From Entoloma clypeatum (lineage: Eukaryota > Basidiomycota > Agaricomycetes > Agaricales > Entolomataceae): a DNA stretch of 64,000 nt. Shown here piece by piece: positions 1 through 11,912 of the stretch. The notes below the pieces were generated by a model. The model was given only the letters and a program-made list of their open reading frames with translations, was not told where the DNA came from and searched no databases. The DNA lies in assembly GCA_963565915.1 (NCBI GenBank), contig OY751493.1, positions 4,092,001-4,156,000 on the forward strand, read 5' to 3'. Position 1 is the stretch's first letter; every line of letters begins with the position of its first letter. Position numbers and translations under genes: made by a program.

Positions 1-560
1 TCAAAAGGCAAAAGAAATGCCCCGAAGCCGATCGTCGATGATGCAGGCCACGGCGACTGTTGAGGCCACATTTTGAGCCCGAATTCGTATGCTTCAGCAT
101 GGGTAGACTCGGAGAGGCCTAGAAAGACCTTGAGATTCAGCACATCGTCGTACTGTGTTGTTTCTCCGTCCACTGCCTGATGCGCAGTTAATTGAATCCA
201 TGTCAGAATTTCAGAGTAGGAAGGATGAGTGATTGTCAAAGGGCGATAAGTTATTTGACTGTTATTCGAAAGACGCTGTTACTAACAGCGGTTCTTCAAT
301 CTGCATGACAAGCACAGACGGGTATTTGACCAAAGATCAAGTCCAGGATGAGGGGACATGACGAAAATGGAAGAATTTGGGCAGCCGCAAAACTGGCATT
401 GTGCTTGAATCGAGGACCGGGAAGAGAGTGGGATTGCATAAATGTTGAAATCGTCGATGCTGCTATAATGTCATGTCGCCGTGCATAGGTGATTCATTAG
501 AACTTCCAGAGACACAGAACTTGCGGCTATATCTTTACATATATATTCAGTCCATAATGT
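1..560 (-). pseudogene. degenerate duplicate of the class 3 lipase, plus an unassigned open frame at the edge
   Basis: Reading the minus strand from about 560 down to 240, short blocks match the middle exons of the lipase gene next door: the stretch around the LFP-x-LDS segment, the phenylalanine-alanine-rich segment after it, and the region before the GHS nucleophile. Stops and small indels break the frame, so this looks like a decayed tandem copy. From about 290 to position 1 one minus frame stays open for more than 90 codons without a start. It may be the continuation of the relic or a separate exon of a gene that leaves the window. I could not assign it to a family. Confidence 0.4.
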
Positions 561-586
561 GGAATCAGAGATCAGTCGAAAGGACA

Positions 587-2068
587 TTAATTATAGCAGT
601 CGCCGAGCAGTACTCCGTCATAAGGACCTTTGGGGGCGGAATGAGATGAAAGGGTCCATGGATAATGTAAGATATACTTGATACGCACCGAAACTTTGAA
701 AGACGTCAAGGCGTCCAAAGTAGTCCACGATGTACCTCTTTGTGCACTGTCGATCACTATTTTCTTCCCCTGCATTTTTTGGAATGTGGTCACGACTTCG
801 AGGATATATAATGGGTTGCAGAGTAGGACTGACCAGGGCAGTTGACCCAGTCGATAGAGTCAGTGATGTGAATCTCGCCATTCACATGGCGATAGCCGAG
901 GGTTTCTACTTGCGGGTGTTTTAGCGATAGAGAAAGGAGGGTGATAAACGGTGAACCGGACTGGGGGTGAGTATGGGGACAGGGTCGTGTCTGTGCAAAA
1001 GATGTTGAGTATGCAGACGGCTTATACAGTATCAGTATTATGCAAATTATGGACTGACCGATTGTTGATGCGGCTGACGTTGGTTCCATGGGTATTGACG
1101 TAGTCGGCAAGCGCCTTATTGCCAACCTAATGATTGTGTTACATTAGCACCATTGGATGGTGTTGGAGGCGCGAGGAGCATACTCTTGGTGCCCCATAGG
1201 TTACCAAACTATAGTCGATACCTGAAGGCAGATGCAACGGGAGGTAGATGGAAGTAAGCAGCGCGAGGACCCCGCCTGTGTGTTCGAATAGTCAAATTTA
1301 ATGCGGAATCGCAGGGGGACAAAAACATTCCTATGGAATGACCGACCAGGGTGACCTTTGTGGCCTTGTTATCGAATATGGCCTGTTGAACAGCCCCGTG
1401 AACGTTTCTTGCCGAACTAAATCCAAAGATGAGTGGGGTTGGTGTTTTATAGAATGGATTGAGACTTCACTGTGCTTGGGCAGCCGCAAAACCCTTGTGG
1501 GCCTGAATTCTTGAATCGAGTTTTGGGAAGAGAGAAGGATCGAGGGGTTCTCAAGATTGTTGATAGTATTGATGCTACACAGATGTCGTTTGTGAATAGC
1601 TGTTACATTCTAGAACAGAGAACTCACATCTTCAGGATATTCGTAACTCACAATGACACTCTGCGAAAAAGTGAATTAGGCTCGGCCTATGGAATTGGGT
1701 TTTTTGTGTCACCTCGAGTTGCGAATCGTATCCAACATACCAGGTGTAGCCGGTAAGGCTGTCACCTCCCACCGAAATAGGCGCGTTTCCGAAGGCCGGG
1801 TTGCTGTGACAAGCACCTTAAGGAGCGCGTGAGGTTGTGAGTGCCATGAAGGTCTTCGAAAAAAAAAACATAACTTACTACCACAAGTCCATTTCAATAT
1901 AGCGGCAATAGGGCAGTAGGCCGCTTTGGCGTAGAAAGTGTAGGGCTTGTATGCTGCAACTTGATCAGCAGTGAGGGTTGTGATACTTTCTGAAGAGGGC
2001 GGAGCATTGACATGCACACAGCCAGCAATAGCAACAAGAGCGAGAAGCGCAAAGTATTGGGCAAACAT
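587..2068 (-). CDS. secreted class 3 (alpha/beta hydrolase) lipase, with a possibly damaged oxyanion loop
   Basis: A multi-exon gene for a fungal class 3 triacylglycerol lipase/feruloyl-esterase-like protein. The start MFAQYFALLALVAIAGC is a clear signal peptide, so the product should be secreted. After an intron (1817-1878) the conserved N-terminal cysteine and GGDSLTGYTWYVGYDS segment follow. Further on come the nucleophile elbow VTLVGHSIGG (family GHSLG), the YGAPRVGN segment, the acid-residue region HDPVP and the last-histidine region GYRHVNGEIHI. The protein ends CPG...QC...GPYDG...GDCYN, as in the family. About six short introns are needed. Between roughly 1535 and 1660 the expected HQGTD oxyanion loop cannot be read, and the following LFPKLDS block is in another frame. 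Either an intron was missed there or the gene carries a small indel. No other domain is present. Confidence 0.75.
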
Positions 2069-2374
2069 GATGAAATGGGGGTGCGAACGATGCGAACAGA
2101 CTTGTGAATGAATCCACTATTTATGCAAGTTCAACAACTGGCCTTGAGAAGATGGCCAGCAGTAATGTCGGATCCCTGGCGGCAACGGCGGCGCCACTTC
2201 ATCACAATCAGAAAAGTGCCGCGTTCGCGAATTTTATCGTCTGGTTCACTGTAAGTATCTTTTCGGCCAGTAGTATTGGCTAGGAGGTCTTGAAAACCAG
2301 GACGGGCGATTGGACCGGCCTTCTCTAAGCTTTCTGTCAAAGTTGCTGGACAGGGAACGCAAAAGGATCATGGA
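2069..2374. other. intergenic, lipase promoter side
   Basis: This stretch holds the lipase upstream region and the 3' flank of the NR2C2AP-like gene. Short open frames on both strands match no family I know. No repeat or RNA gene was seen. Confidence 0.4.
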
Positions 2375-2921
2375 TCAATCATCAAGCGTTCCTTCTAGCT
2401 TCAAATCGTATACAGTGATGCGTCCAAAGAAATCAGAACTCTGTTCAAATACCAGTTTGAGCGATCCTACTCCTGTCTGACTAGCATCTGGTGCAAGATC
2501 AAAAGCCTGTCGCCGATTGACATCTTCTGGGTATATACTGGTCAAGAGCCGCCAGTCTTTCTGTGTATCCGATGAAGCGTAGATGGAGCACTGCGTGCCG
2601 ACGAATCCGCCTTGGAACGTGAGGGATATCTGTTTGGGTATGACTCGTTGGGTAAAGGTGAGTTGGATGTGTTGGGGTAGGCCCTGGAAAATGGGGCGTC
2701 AAATAGTCAGCATTTTAGTTGTTACGATGATATTCCGCACCTGTTGAGAAGTCCAACACGTTTCTGGGTTGTTGTCGACGAGATACTTTTTCCCGACTGA
2801 TTTATCCAGTGTGGAGCTGACCCTAGAACGTTTAAAGTGAGATTAAGACCCTGAGCATGAGTCGGGTGACGGACTTGATGACTGTGCCCAGCCTGATCAA
2901 CGAGACGAGTTCGCCAGACAT
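2375..2921 (-). CDS. NR2C2AP (TRA16)-like discoidin-fold protein
   Basis: A small single-domain protein matching the nuclear receptor 2C2-associated protein family, an F5/8 C (discoidin)-like beta-sandwich of about 140 residues. Visible family marks are SRVSS-like then STLDKSVGKKYL, NNPETCWTSQQG, QISLTFQGGF, the YPEDVN turn, and the C-terminal SSDFFGRITVYDLKLEG. Exon 2 (from 2741) and exon 3 (2375-2683) join across a canonical intron at 2684-2740. The N-terminal exon starts at ATG 2919-2921 (MSGELVSLIRLG). Its splice to exon 2 needs a GC-AG or other weak donor near 2863, so the first 25 residues are uncertain. The biochemical role in fungi is unknown. Homologs occur across eukaryotes, and the human protein was described as a TR4 nuclear receptor partner, a role that cannot apply directly here. 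Confidence 0.75.
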
Positions 2922-3341
2922 TGTGGACGTTCTTTCATCATTTCCTGTCTGTTGGTTGGGTCCAGGACTTGTGTTTGTCCCTGCTTACCGATATCCTCCT
3001 ATATCCTCCAATCTTTCTGGTCGGATTTCGACCTGCAAAGAGTCGGTGTGAGGGAACTAGGGAAACCCCAGGCCTTGAACACCTGGTAAGAACCTGATTA
3101 CGTCAGCCCGACGCCCAATCATCGTTGAGGACGTGGTGGCCGTTGGCCACAAAAAGACATTCAAGACGACGACCATCGAGCGCGTTGACCAGCTCAAAAA
3201 GGTGCTTGTTTCTGGCTCTGGGAGCATCGCGTACGATCCTGACATTAGATCCTCGAGTTCATCGTGCAATCTCATCCATCTTGTGCGTTTTTCTCAGTGG
3301 GCTCTCATCTGCGATGGCTAAGCCGTGAACCAGACTGAACG
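2922..3341. other. intergenic, divergent promoter region
   Basis: This lies between the minus-strand NR2C2AP-like gene and the plus-strand deubiquitinase and must hold both promoters. Short open frames occur, but none has recognisable coding character. Confidence 0.4.
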
Positions 3342-6300
3342 ATGGACATCAAGGATTCTCCAAAGGCCCGACGGCCCTTACCCAACCCCAAACCCGCCCC
3401 TGCGCAAAGGCCCAACACACCTGTCCCTTCTGGCGCCTTGAATGCCACAGTATCCCCTGACAATTTCTACGCCAAGCCGACCCCAACGCGGTCAAGTACT
3501 GTCGGATCAAACCACACCACTTATATCCCACCAGAAGATCCCCCCGCGTATGGATCTCCCGGCTTCCGTGAGCCCGAACTCATTGCAGAAGAGCCCATGC
3601 CCGGACTCACTCCTTCCACTGCCGAGCCGTGGAAACCTCTCGGCGTAGCGGACAGTAGCTGGGAGGGCGCCGATTGGGATGGTTACAACGCTAACGTCGC
3701 CAACCCTGCGGCATGGGGAGTCTCGCCTGGAGACACCGTGGGGTACAACCCCATGGACTACGTGAACACTCCGAAGTCTCTCGTGGAAATTGATGGAAGG
3801 GAAGAGTATGAAGAGAAAAACTGGTGGGATCCCCAGCTTGCCGTCAGAAACCAGCGTCCAGGGCCTGGCATGCTTCCGACTGTGTTGGCAGAACAACTAC
3901 ATGACCCAGATCACAGCCTGTTCTCTGTCAGCGTCACCCCGCCAGATCTCCGGCCTACGATACAGGCATTGGCCTCGATCGCCTCGATGGACTCTTCTAC
4001 AGACAACATGCTAGGTTCATCCCCTGCACGCTCTGCCTGGTCCGCACCCGCCCCGCAGTCTCCCGCCGTGTCCGTTGCACCACAAACAACACAAGCAGCA
4101 TACCACCCTCCAACGGATGACGATGTACGCACCGCTGTCCCTCACCCCAACGCTTACTACTGCCCAAGAGAAAACGGTTGGGTCATCTTGAGCTGGAAAT
4201 CTTCCTCGGCGCCTCTTCCTCTCGCCGAATCCTTCAATCAATCCGACCACAACCCGTTACCTTCCCAGTCTCGCAGGAGGGCAACACAAACCTGTCTGAG
4301 TAACAACACCCTGAACAAAACTCACCATTTCCACAAGTACGAACGCGCCGTCGACTCCCACAAGCTTACCCCTCCCTTTCGCTTAGGGGAGTGGGAAGTG
4401 ATGGAATACATCAAGCAGAAGAGGCGTGACGCTACTGTAGCACTTGACATCGACATCAAGCAAATGAATCCCGACGATATCGAAAAGGTGGCTGAAGACG
4501 AAGAGAAGGAGGAAACAGAGGGGAAGCCGCTCGATTTATATGTCTGCTGCCAATGCTCGTTCTACTGCGTCGCTTCCGGTGTCCTTCCGGGTGTCATTCC
4601 CCGCAAGTGCTTTGACGAGTTTGTGAGGGACAAGAGAACCAATCCATCAGTCGGAAAAACTGGAGAGCAATCCGTCGCCCAAGCATTTGAAACATATCTA
4701 GTGTCAGTCAACCAACGCCAAAATCTTTCATTCATAACTCATTTGCGGTAAACATTACAGAGTCCTCGAGAACACTATATGGAAAGGGGAAAATCGACTC
4801 CTCCGCGTCTCTCGCCCAAATTTCCAAACTAAAATCGGCTGGAATGCGAATACGTGCGCATATTTTTCCTCTTGAATCAAGTTTCTCCTAGTTCCTAATG
4901 GAGGGTCATCTAGCAAAAAAATGTTTGAAAGACTGGGTTTTACCGAAGCGCAATTAGAGAACGAACCCGCTTTGCGGCCCCCTCAGGTAGACACCGCTAC
5001 CGCTGTTGGTAGGATGACTCGTCGGAAGCTCCTTCGCGCCTGGGTGGAGCTTGGGGCATGGCTGGCCGATTTCAAGCGAGTTCATGGTGCACCATTTATA
5101 ACTCTTTCCATCGATGGTGTGGTATTCTAATGAAACAACACAGTGGCACACTTCAAGGACTCGCCGCAACAACGTAAGATTTGGGTGCAGATCGTCAGTG
5201 CAAGAGAAGATTATCAGACGAGCATTGGAGCGCACCCAGACCAAAGTATATCCCCCCGATTTCTGGACACCTTTACAAATCTGACGAGCGAAACAGTGCC
5301 TCGCGGCGAACTGCCTGAGAACGTTCGAGCCGCTACGCAGCCACGGCAAAGCGACTGGCAGGGCCTTGGTCTGACACCCATGTCCTACTCTCCCGGTTCG
5401 TCCACAGTTCTCCTCTCCAAAACCTCCTAACATCATCTCTCAGAACTCCTCGCATTCAGCTACTATTCTCAGTGCCGCTGTGACCCCCGCTCCAGCCACA
5501 AATACTTGACGTACTTCCTCAACATCGTCGACACGCTGCAGAACCTCACCGGGTGCCCCTCCCTCCTACAAGAAGTCGTCGCGACGGAGCGCTCCCGCGA
5601 TCGGTTCACGATGGACGATGTAGAGCGCGCGGCAGGTGCCCTCGGGTTCGGGATCAACGGGCCGCTGCGGGTGGAGTACGACGAGGCGGACGTGGAGGAG
5701 ACGTTTATTGAGAATGCATGGAAGGAATGCGTGAAGAGATCATGGCGGGATTTAGAGCGTGGGTCGGAGGTGTTGAGGGAGGCGAATGAGGCGCTGAGGA
5801 TATTGGCAGAGGCGAGGGGGAGCGAGGCGCTGAGGAAAGTGTGGGAGGGCGGGAAGGAGAGAGTGATGAATCCTGACAAGGCATATGATACGCTGGAGGT
5901 GCCGAAGGACGTGGATGAGATGATGCTGATCACTGTGTTTAATATGCGGGTATGTGTCTCTGACTCCTTACTTTTCTGAAGGTAATGATGACTTTGGGGG
6001 TGTTAGATGGAGGAGATGCCTACCCAGCAGGAGAAGATGAGGGAAGCATTGCAGGTCATTGCGGAAGTGCGGGATAGTGAACGGCTACGGCAGTTCTTGG
6101 AGTTAGGGCGAGATCGTACGTGTCCTTCCTTTTGGTCAAGCAATGTGTCGGCTCAAGATGCCTGATAGCTGGTGATATCGTTGCCCCGGTTCGCTCAGAC
6201 CTGCCGCGTGGGCTCAACCAGCTTGGAAATACGTGTTATTTGAATTCCTTATTACAGGTACGACATGCAAAGGGTTTTTACGACATGGAACTGACACTGG

Positions 6301-8361
6301 CTTTGCTGCTTTGTCAAGTATTTCTACACTATCAAGGATCTAAGAGAAGCCGTGATTCCCATGTCAAAACTCGACTTGACCTCTTTAGAGTCGGGAAGAC
6401 TCTCAGATGATGATCTCAAACGTCATCGTGTAGGAGGAAGACTGGTGACACGGCGAGAAATCGTTCGGTCAAAGAAATGTAAATCCACGCTTTTTGTGCA
6501 ATATACGCGTTGACTCATGTTGGCAACAGTCATCAACCAACTCGCCGATCTCTTTTTCAACCTCGAATATTGTGAAACCGCCAGCGTCACCCCTTCCATT
6601 GAACTCGCCAAACTCGCACTCGTAACCTCAAGAGACGAGGAAGAAGATGAGGCGGACAAGGGCGGGACGGACTCATCCAACGATACTGACGCCACTCTCG
6701 TCGACGATGCGCCCTCGCGGACCATCAACGAGTCCACATCCACATCCACCGAAACACCCCAATCCCCATCGCGGTCACCTAATTCCATCTTGGGGAAACG
6801 GTCACGAGATGTAGAGCGGCAGCCCAGCGCGATGGATCTAGATCCGCCGCCGCCATCGTCGTCGCCTAATCCAGATTACTTTGACACTATGCGAGAAAGC
6901 TCGAATTCGCCGCCGCCGCTTGTGAGCCCGGGAAGTCCGTTTGAGGCGTCGGGATCGGGGACTTTGCCCAAGGTTGATCATGATGTGGAGATGAGGGCGA
7001 CGCCTGCGCCGGAGAAGAAGCCGCCGCCGCTTCCGCCGAGGAAGACTGCGGCGTCTGATTCTGTTATGATGTTTGGTGATTAACCTTCCATCTTGGCTGT
7101 GACCCTTTTCGTTGATGGCGGGCTGTTCAGGCAAGCAGCATGATGTTGCGGAATGCATGGATAATTGCATGTTCCAAATTGAGACGGCACTACTCAAGTT
7201 TGATGGCTTGAAAGAGTCTCAGGGGGAGAGCTCTGATAAAACGAGTGTTGTTAAGAGGTATATTCGAACTTAATTCTTCTTCGACGCGTTGTCCATTTCA
7301 AATAATCATCTAGGTTGTTTTATGGCAGACTTCGACAATGTTTAACAGGGCATCAGCCATCGCGATCTAGTACTAACGAGAAGGAGGACTTATTCTCACA
7401 TCTTCCTGTTAATGTCGTCAATGACGGTGTTGATATCTATGACGGGTTGAGTCGATATTTTGACGACATCGTTGACTTTGATGGTGAAAAACGAAGGATG
7501 GAGGTTACTCTTGTTGATCTTCCGCCTGTGCTGCAGATTCAATTGCAGGTAATGGCTCTTTTACACGGTTCGGTTCCACCTAACGTTTTACGACCTCAGA
7601 GAGTTCAGTTCAATCGCGAAACCCTGCAACCCTACAAGTCGCAAGCATATGTCAAGTTCGGGGAAACAATGTATATGGACCGATTCATGGACAGTGCAGA
7701 TCCGGAGAAGAAGGCCCATTCGAAAGCGATACAGACTGAATTGAATACGTCCAGGGATCGTCTTCGACTCTTGCTGGAAGGCAAAGTGAGTATTCCGTGG
7801 CCTCCGGCCTCAACGGCATCTGATGTGTCACAACCAGGATGCCCCATACCTTACCTCTCTTGAACACACAACACATTTCTTGGCTAAAATAGACAATCAG
7901 ACAGCTACAGTAGAGGACGAGCTCATCATGCAACTCGGCACCGAGCAACAGATCCTAAAAGCTGAGATCGATGCACTCCACGCTCGCATAGATCGCCTGA
8001 AGGACGAGCTGGAAGCTGTGTGGCGAGACTGCACCGAGATGGCGTATGAGCTGACGTCTGTCTTTGTTCATCGAGGCTCGTCTCCGTCATGGGGCCACTA
8101 TTTCTTTTACTCCCGTCATTTGCCGGACTATCCTGATTCGTGGTTTAAATACAACGATTCGGATGTGACCGTTGTTCCAAAGGAGGAAGTGTTGGCGGAT
8201 ACGACGGGGTCGACGGCTAACCCGTATTTGGTGCGTTGTCTCTCCTTTGGCATGGTATGTATGCAGGGCTGAATGATGGTTGTCTCTAGCTGGTTTTTGC
8301 GCGTAAAGGATGTGAAGTGGTGGACACTGTCAAACGATTTGACTCTGCAACATTAGATTGA
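3342..8361 (+). CDS. Ubp2-type ubiquitin carboxyl-terminal hydrolase, 15 exons
   Basis: A large cysteine deubiquitinase of the fungal Ubp2 class (peptidase C19). Exons read 3342-4702, 4761-4853, 4914-5086, 5144-5245, 5297-5395, 5444-5949, 6007-6115, 6199-6256, 6319-6478, 6530-7075, 7131-7257, 7314-7548, 7600-7785, 7838-8230 and 8290-8361, all with GT-AG introns of about 50-85 bp. The first exon encodes a proline-rich, probably disordered N-terminus of about 450 residues. The catalytic Cys box GLNQLGNTCYLNSLLQ spans exon 8. A second conserved block, KQHDVAECMDN, follows a disordered acidic and proline-rich insert. The His box WGHYFFYSRH...KYNDSDVT and the final NPYLLVF lie near the C-terminus, so the Cys/His pair is present. 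Yeast Ubp2 trims K63 chains and works with the Rsp5 ligase; that role here is inferred by homology. Confidence 0.88.
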
Positions 8362-8742
8362 TGGAGTTCTTTTCCACATGTCTTATCATGCCCACGTTGT
8401 GACAAAACACACTCATTCAATATGTCAATGTAATAATGCATACATACCAGTCGTTGTTGGTGTAACCTATTTAATATTTTTGCTTCGCTACTGGCGCAAC
8501 CCCTCTACAAGAAAGCTTGTTCATATCAGGATTTGTGTGGTGCTCGTGCATCTCGGGGATGTGGCCAGCATCTACAGGGTTTCAGCCTTCCTAATTGAGT
8601 TCAGTGACGAGAAAGTGAAGAGGAATCGGAGGTACGGCACCGGATGATCATCTGCAATGTGCATTTTCACCCTGAAAACTGAAAGCTGGAATCTATGACA
8701 CTTTAGAGAACGGCCTCACGAGTTCAGTGCACCGCACGAAAC
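8362..8742. other. intergenic, convergent 3' flanks
   Basis: Two genes converge here. The DNA is AT-richer than the coding regions. I see no gene, repeat or RNA. Confidence 0.4.
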
Positions 8743-9039
8743 TCACCAAGCTTCTTGATCATCCGTTGAGGTGTCACTGCGCTTGGAATCCAAGCCTGAC
8801 GTCGTCGATTCCGCAGTGGTCACTTCGCCCTTTGCTTCGGTGTCGACCAAGATGCTATCCAACTTCGCCAACATAACATCCACCTTATGTTCCAGATCTC
8901 TGGCTACCCCTTCGGCGCTTTCGAGCCTCGCGAGTACCTCCGCAATGCTTGCATGCTTATCGTCAGTCGAGTTGATCTCAGTATCCGCTGGTGATAGCAA
9001 CTCGTCTAATAGAGCGATCTCAGCTGCCAGACCGTCCAT
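8743..9039 (-). CDS. small coiled-coil protein, 98 residues
   Basis: A single-exon frame starting MDGLAAEIALLDELLSP. Heptad-like leucine/isoleucine/valine spacing runs through IAEVLARLESAEGVARDL and HKVDVMLAKLDSIL, which predicts a helical coiled coil over residues 25-65. An acidic Ser/Thr-rich tail follows. The start was chosen because the open frame extends upstream only into sequence with no coding character. No family was recognised. Size and composition would suit a small adaptor subunit, but that is a guess. Confidence 0.5.
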   Translation of the reverse strand: MDGLAAEIALLDELLSPADTEINSTDDKHASIAEVLARLESAEGVARDLEHKVDVMLAKLDSILVDTEAKGEVTTAESTTSGLDSKRSDTSTDDQEAW

Positions 9040-9390
9040 ACTAGCCTTTCGATGTGTTTGGTGGATGATGCCAAAGATGTGCTTGGAGAGCTCGTGGTTG
9101 GATGAAAAGCCAGGTTTTGAGGCTTGGTCGCCTATGTACACTGAGTAGGCTGAATGCTCGACAACAAAACCGATGCATCTTTCTGTTGGATCACCTCGAA
9201 TTGGTTGAATCAGATCATATGTATAACTGTTATATATTAGAATGCGGAGTACTGTATAAATTACCAACCCGACGAGAGTGTCTTCAAGGACACTAATCGT
9301 GATAATAATTGCATATCAGGACTCAAATTATAAGGATATTGATCAGTCTTGGATCACTATCATTAGGAATGGTGCCACAGTCGGGAGGAT
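9040..9390. other. intergenic
   Basis: Short AT-rich stretch between two minus-strand genes. Nothing recognisable is visible. Confidence 0.35.
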
Positions 9391-10793
9391 CTAGATCTGA
9401 AGTTCTAGAGAAGTTCTTTTCTCTGGATCGGAACCTAGCTTCAGCGACCCGGTCCCATTGTCTGGCGCCGCAAAAGATGGATGCCCCCGCATCACCGCAA
9501 ATGTCAGACCAGAGGCTTCTTGGTTCTTGATGTGGGGATCGTTCACAAGTGATTGGCCATAGAGGACGAAGACCACGATGACATTCGGATACATCCCCTG
9601 GATTAGAACTATCGTGAGTAGATATTCAGATGCAAAGCGGATGAATACAGAGCTTACCGCCAATGAGAAATAGGTTGCTGTCCATACTTGTGACATGACA
9701 TCCCCCGCAAAAGTCGGAAACTTCAGCTTTACGACGTGAAGAACTAAAATCACAATCTGGACAATCTTGATTAGCTCACGGAATCGGGATGAAGTTTGCG
9801 AAGCCATGAACTTACTTGCAGAGGCAGGAAGAAAAACCCAGATTCTACAACGAAGTAGAAGCAACGGATCCACGATGCTTTCTTGCCTTCAGGGTTAATT
9901 CGCCCATCCTCTCTGTTGGAACTGGGGGAAAGTTTAGGGAAGAAAAAATCGCTCAAACTTTGTGTGCCAACGCACAAGAGGTTGTAGCCGATCAAAGCAG
10001 TCGTAACAAGACTGGTCAACAACGAGAGACCAAGACTAACGTCGTAAACTCGTGCAGCAGTTTCTGGAATGTGGGAAGTGGCACTTGCTGATATAAAGCC
10101 AAGGTAAACGGTGGTAGTTGCTGAACAAAGTCCATCAGAAAACTTGTACTCGAAGCTGATAACCCGGGCTCACCAAACGATGTAAGCCAAAGCGCGAATG
10201 GCACAATTACTAAGGGTCGCTTCACCGGAGAAGTGACCCAAGCCCGCCATATGAAAACAATCAGGGTGAGGATTGGCTATGACACATGACTTGAATCGAC
10301 GAGATATCGTGAATAGATCATAGAGACGTACTAGCAGAGTTGTCATCCATTGCTGTACGACAAACACGGGATGCAATTTTTCTGCTGCCAGAGCTCGATT
10401 TTGATCGACGGGTAAGGCGATATTTTGTACCAAAGCCTCGCGGGTGAGAATCGCCGATTTTGCGATGCTTGAGAACGTTGCAGCGCCTGAGAGTAGATAT
10501 GCGAAAGCATTTGATCCAAGCATCCATCGGGATGGCCAGGACGTCAAACCACGCCGGCTATAGGTGCTAAAGGTAAGGATGAAGTCCGCGTCATGATCAG
10601 GGTGAAGACTCACTTGAACGTGGTGGTTGTGATGCCGAACATTAAGGTGTGAATGCCTAATATTAATTAATATACGAATCACGTTAACTGAAGAGTACGG
10701 ACCATAAAATATGCTATTGGTCGTAACCTGCGCCAGGCCTCGCTGAAGGGCATGACCAAGATCGCGCATAAACTGTATCTCGTTGGGTGTCAT
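9391..10793 (-). CDS. seven-helix integral membrane protein (basidiomycete family)
   Basis: A multi-exon gene whose pieces join across short GT-AG introns on the minus strand. The first exon starts MTPNEIQFMRDLGHALQRG, a start typical of a large family of uncharacterised agaricomycete seven-helix proteins. Hydrophobic segments follow in order: a helix around IHTLMFGITTTT, SNAFAYLLSGAATFSSIA, the LTLIVFIWRAW block (a WRAW motif is usual in this family), PLVIVPFALWLTSF, LVTTALIGYNLLCVG, FYFVVESGFFFLPLQ, and finally MYPNVIVVFVLYGQSLV, ahead of a hydrophilic cytoplasmic tail ending in LELQI. No ligand or partner can be read from the sequence. Exon edges inside the gene are approximate. Confidence 0.6.
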
Positions 10794-11912
10794 GTTTGGT
10801 AGTCGAAGATGCCTGGAATGGTCCAATGACTTTATATACTCTTGAGTCCAAGGCACTGATCGTTTAACGCCCATAATGACATGACGTCAAGTGATTGTCT
10901 TTTGGGGTCGGCTCAGAATTTGCTGTGGATGAAATTTTTGTTCCCGATGAAGAAATGCAAGATCGTGGAAGATAAGTAATGCGAAAAATATTCCGTCGAT
11001 GATCCAAGGCTTGGGGCAATGATCGAGGAGAAGGCAGTGAACCGTGCCGTACTTGCAAAAGTACATCAGCGGGTGAACCTGCCTTCATTCAGTTGAAGAC
11101 AAGTACTTCCTCATATGCGATCTTCAAACAGTCAGAGACTGCGGTGCGAGCGGGAACAGCAGGGTCTACATTGCCACTCGGAAGAGAGAGGAGCGGAACG
11201 GAGACTTGAAAATTGTTGCATTTAAAAGATCTAGACGCCAAGGGTCCACGCTACATTTTGTCAACAGCACGTGAGGCGATAGACCATTGAAGAAATCTAC
11301 GTTGGACTTGCCCCTGCATGCAGCGATTTTTTGACGAATGCGTAAGTCAGAATCGAAATGGCTCATGATACCCGGGCCATCCACGGTCTTTCAGATAGCC
11401 CTGCACCTATTAGCCTGGTCAGGCATCCCGCATAGGAACCAGTGCAGCGCGTTTTCTGACAGGTGATGACCGGTGATAAAGGACTGAAGTTTTTTCATAT
11501 GACCTCATTCCGGGGGTACGCCAGAAGTTCCGGCTCTTTTCTTTCAGTCCACTCGTACGCCGTCCTCGTCGGAATCACTAGATATATGTAGATCGCTGAC
11601 ATCTGTACTCGCATAGTGGCGCATTGAAGGAATCGTTGTATTTCAGGTTAACCTGAAAGATGAAAACAACTTGTTAGTTAACCTACACACCTGGCTGGGG
11701 TTTGGGTTAAACGGAAGTAACGGAATTGGCCCGGGCATATCAGTTTGTGTTAGCAATTGAAGGTGTAATATAAAACATGGGCGAGAAAGATTTTCTGTCG
11801 AAGATTGGCAAAGACTCGGTGTTCAAGGAACTCAGAGTCGGCGGGACCCGGGTCTCGTCGGGCCGGACCGATCATTCTTCCTCGACATGTTCTCATAAAC
11901 TGCTCTTCATGA
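10794..11912. other. intergenic, 1.1 kb
   Basis: This separates the minus-strand membrane protein from the plus-strand DUF4246 gene and should hold both promoters. Several short open frames exist on the minus strand, but none resembles a known protein or shows splice-linked continuation. No repeats were seen. Confidence 0.4.
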
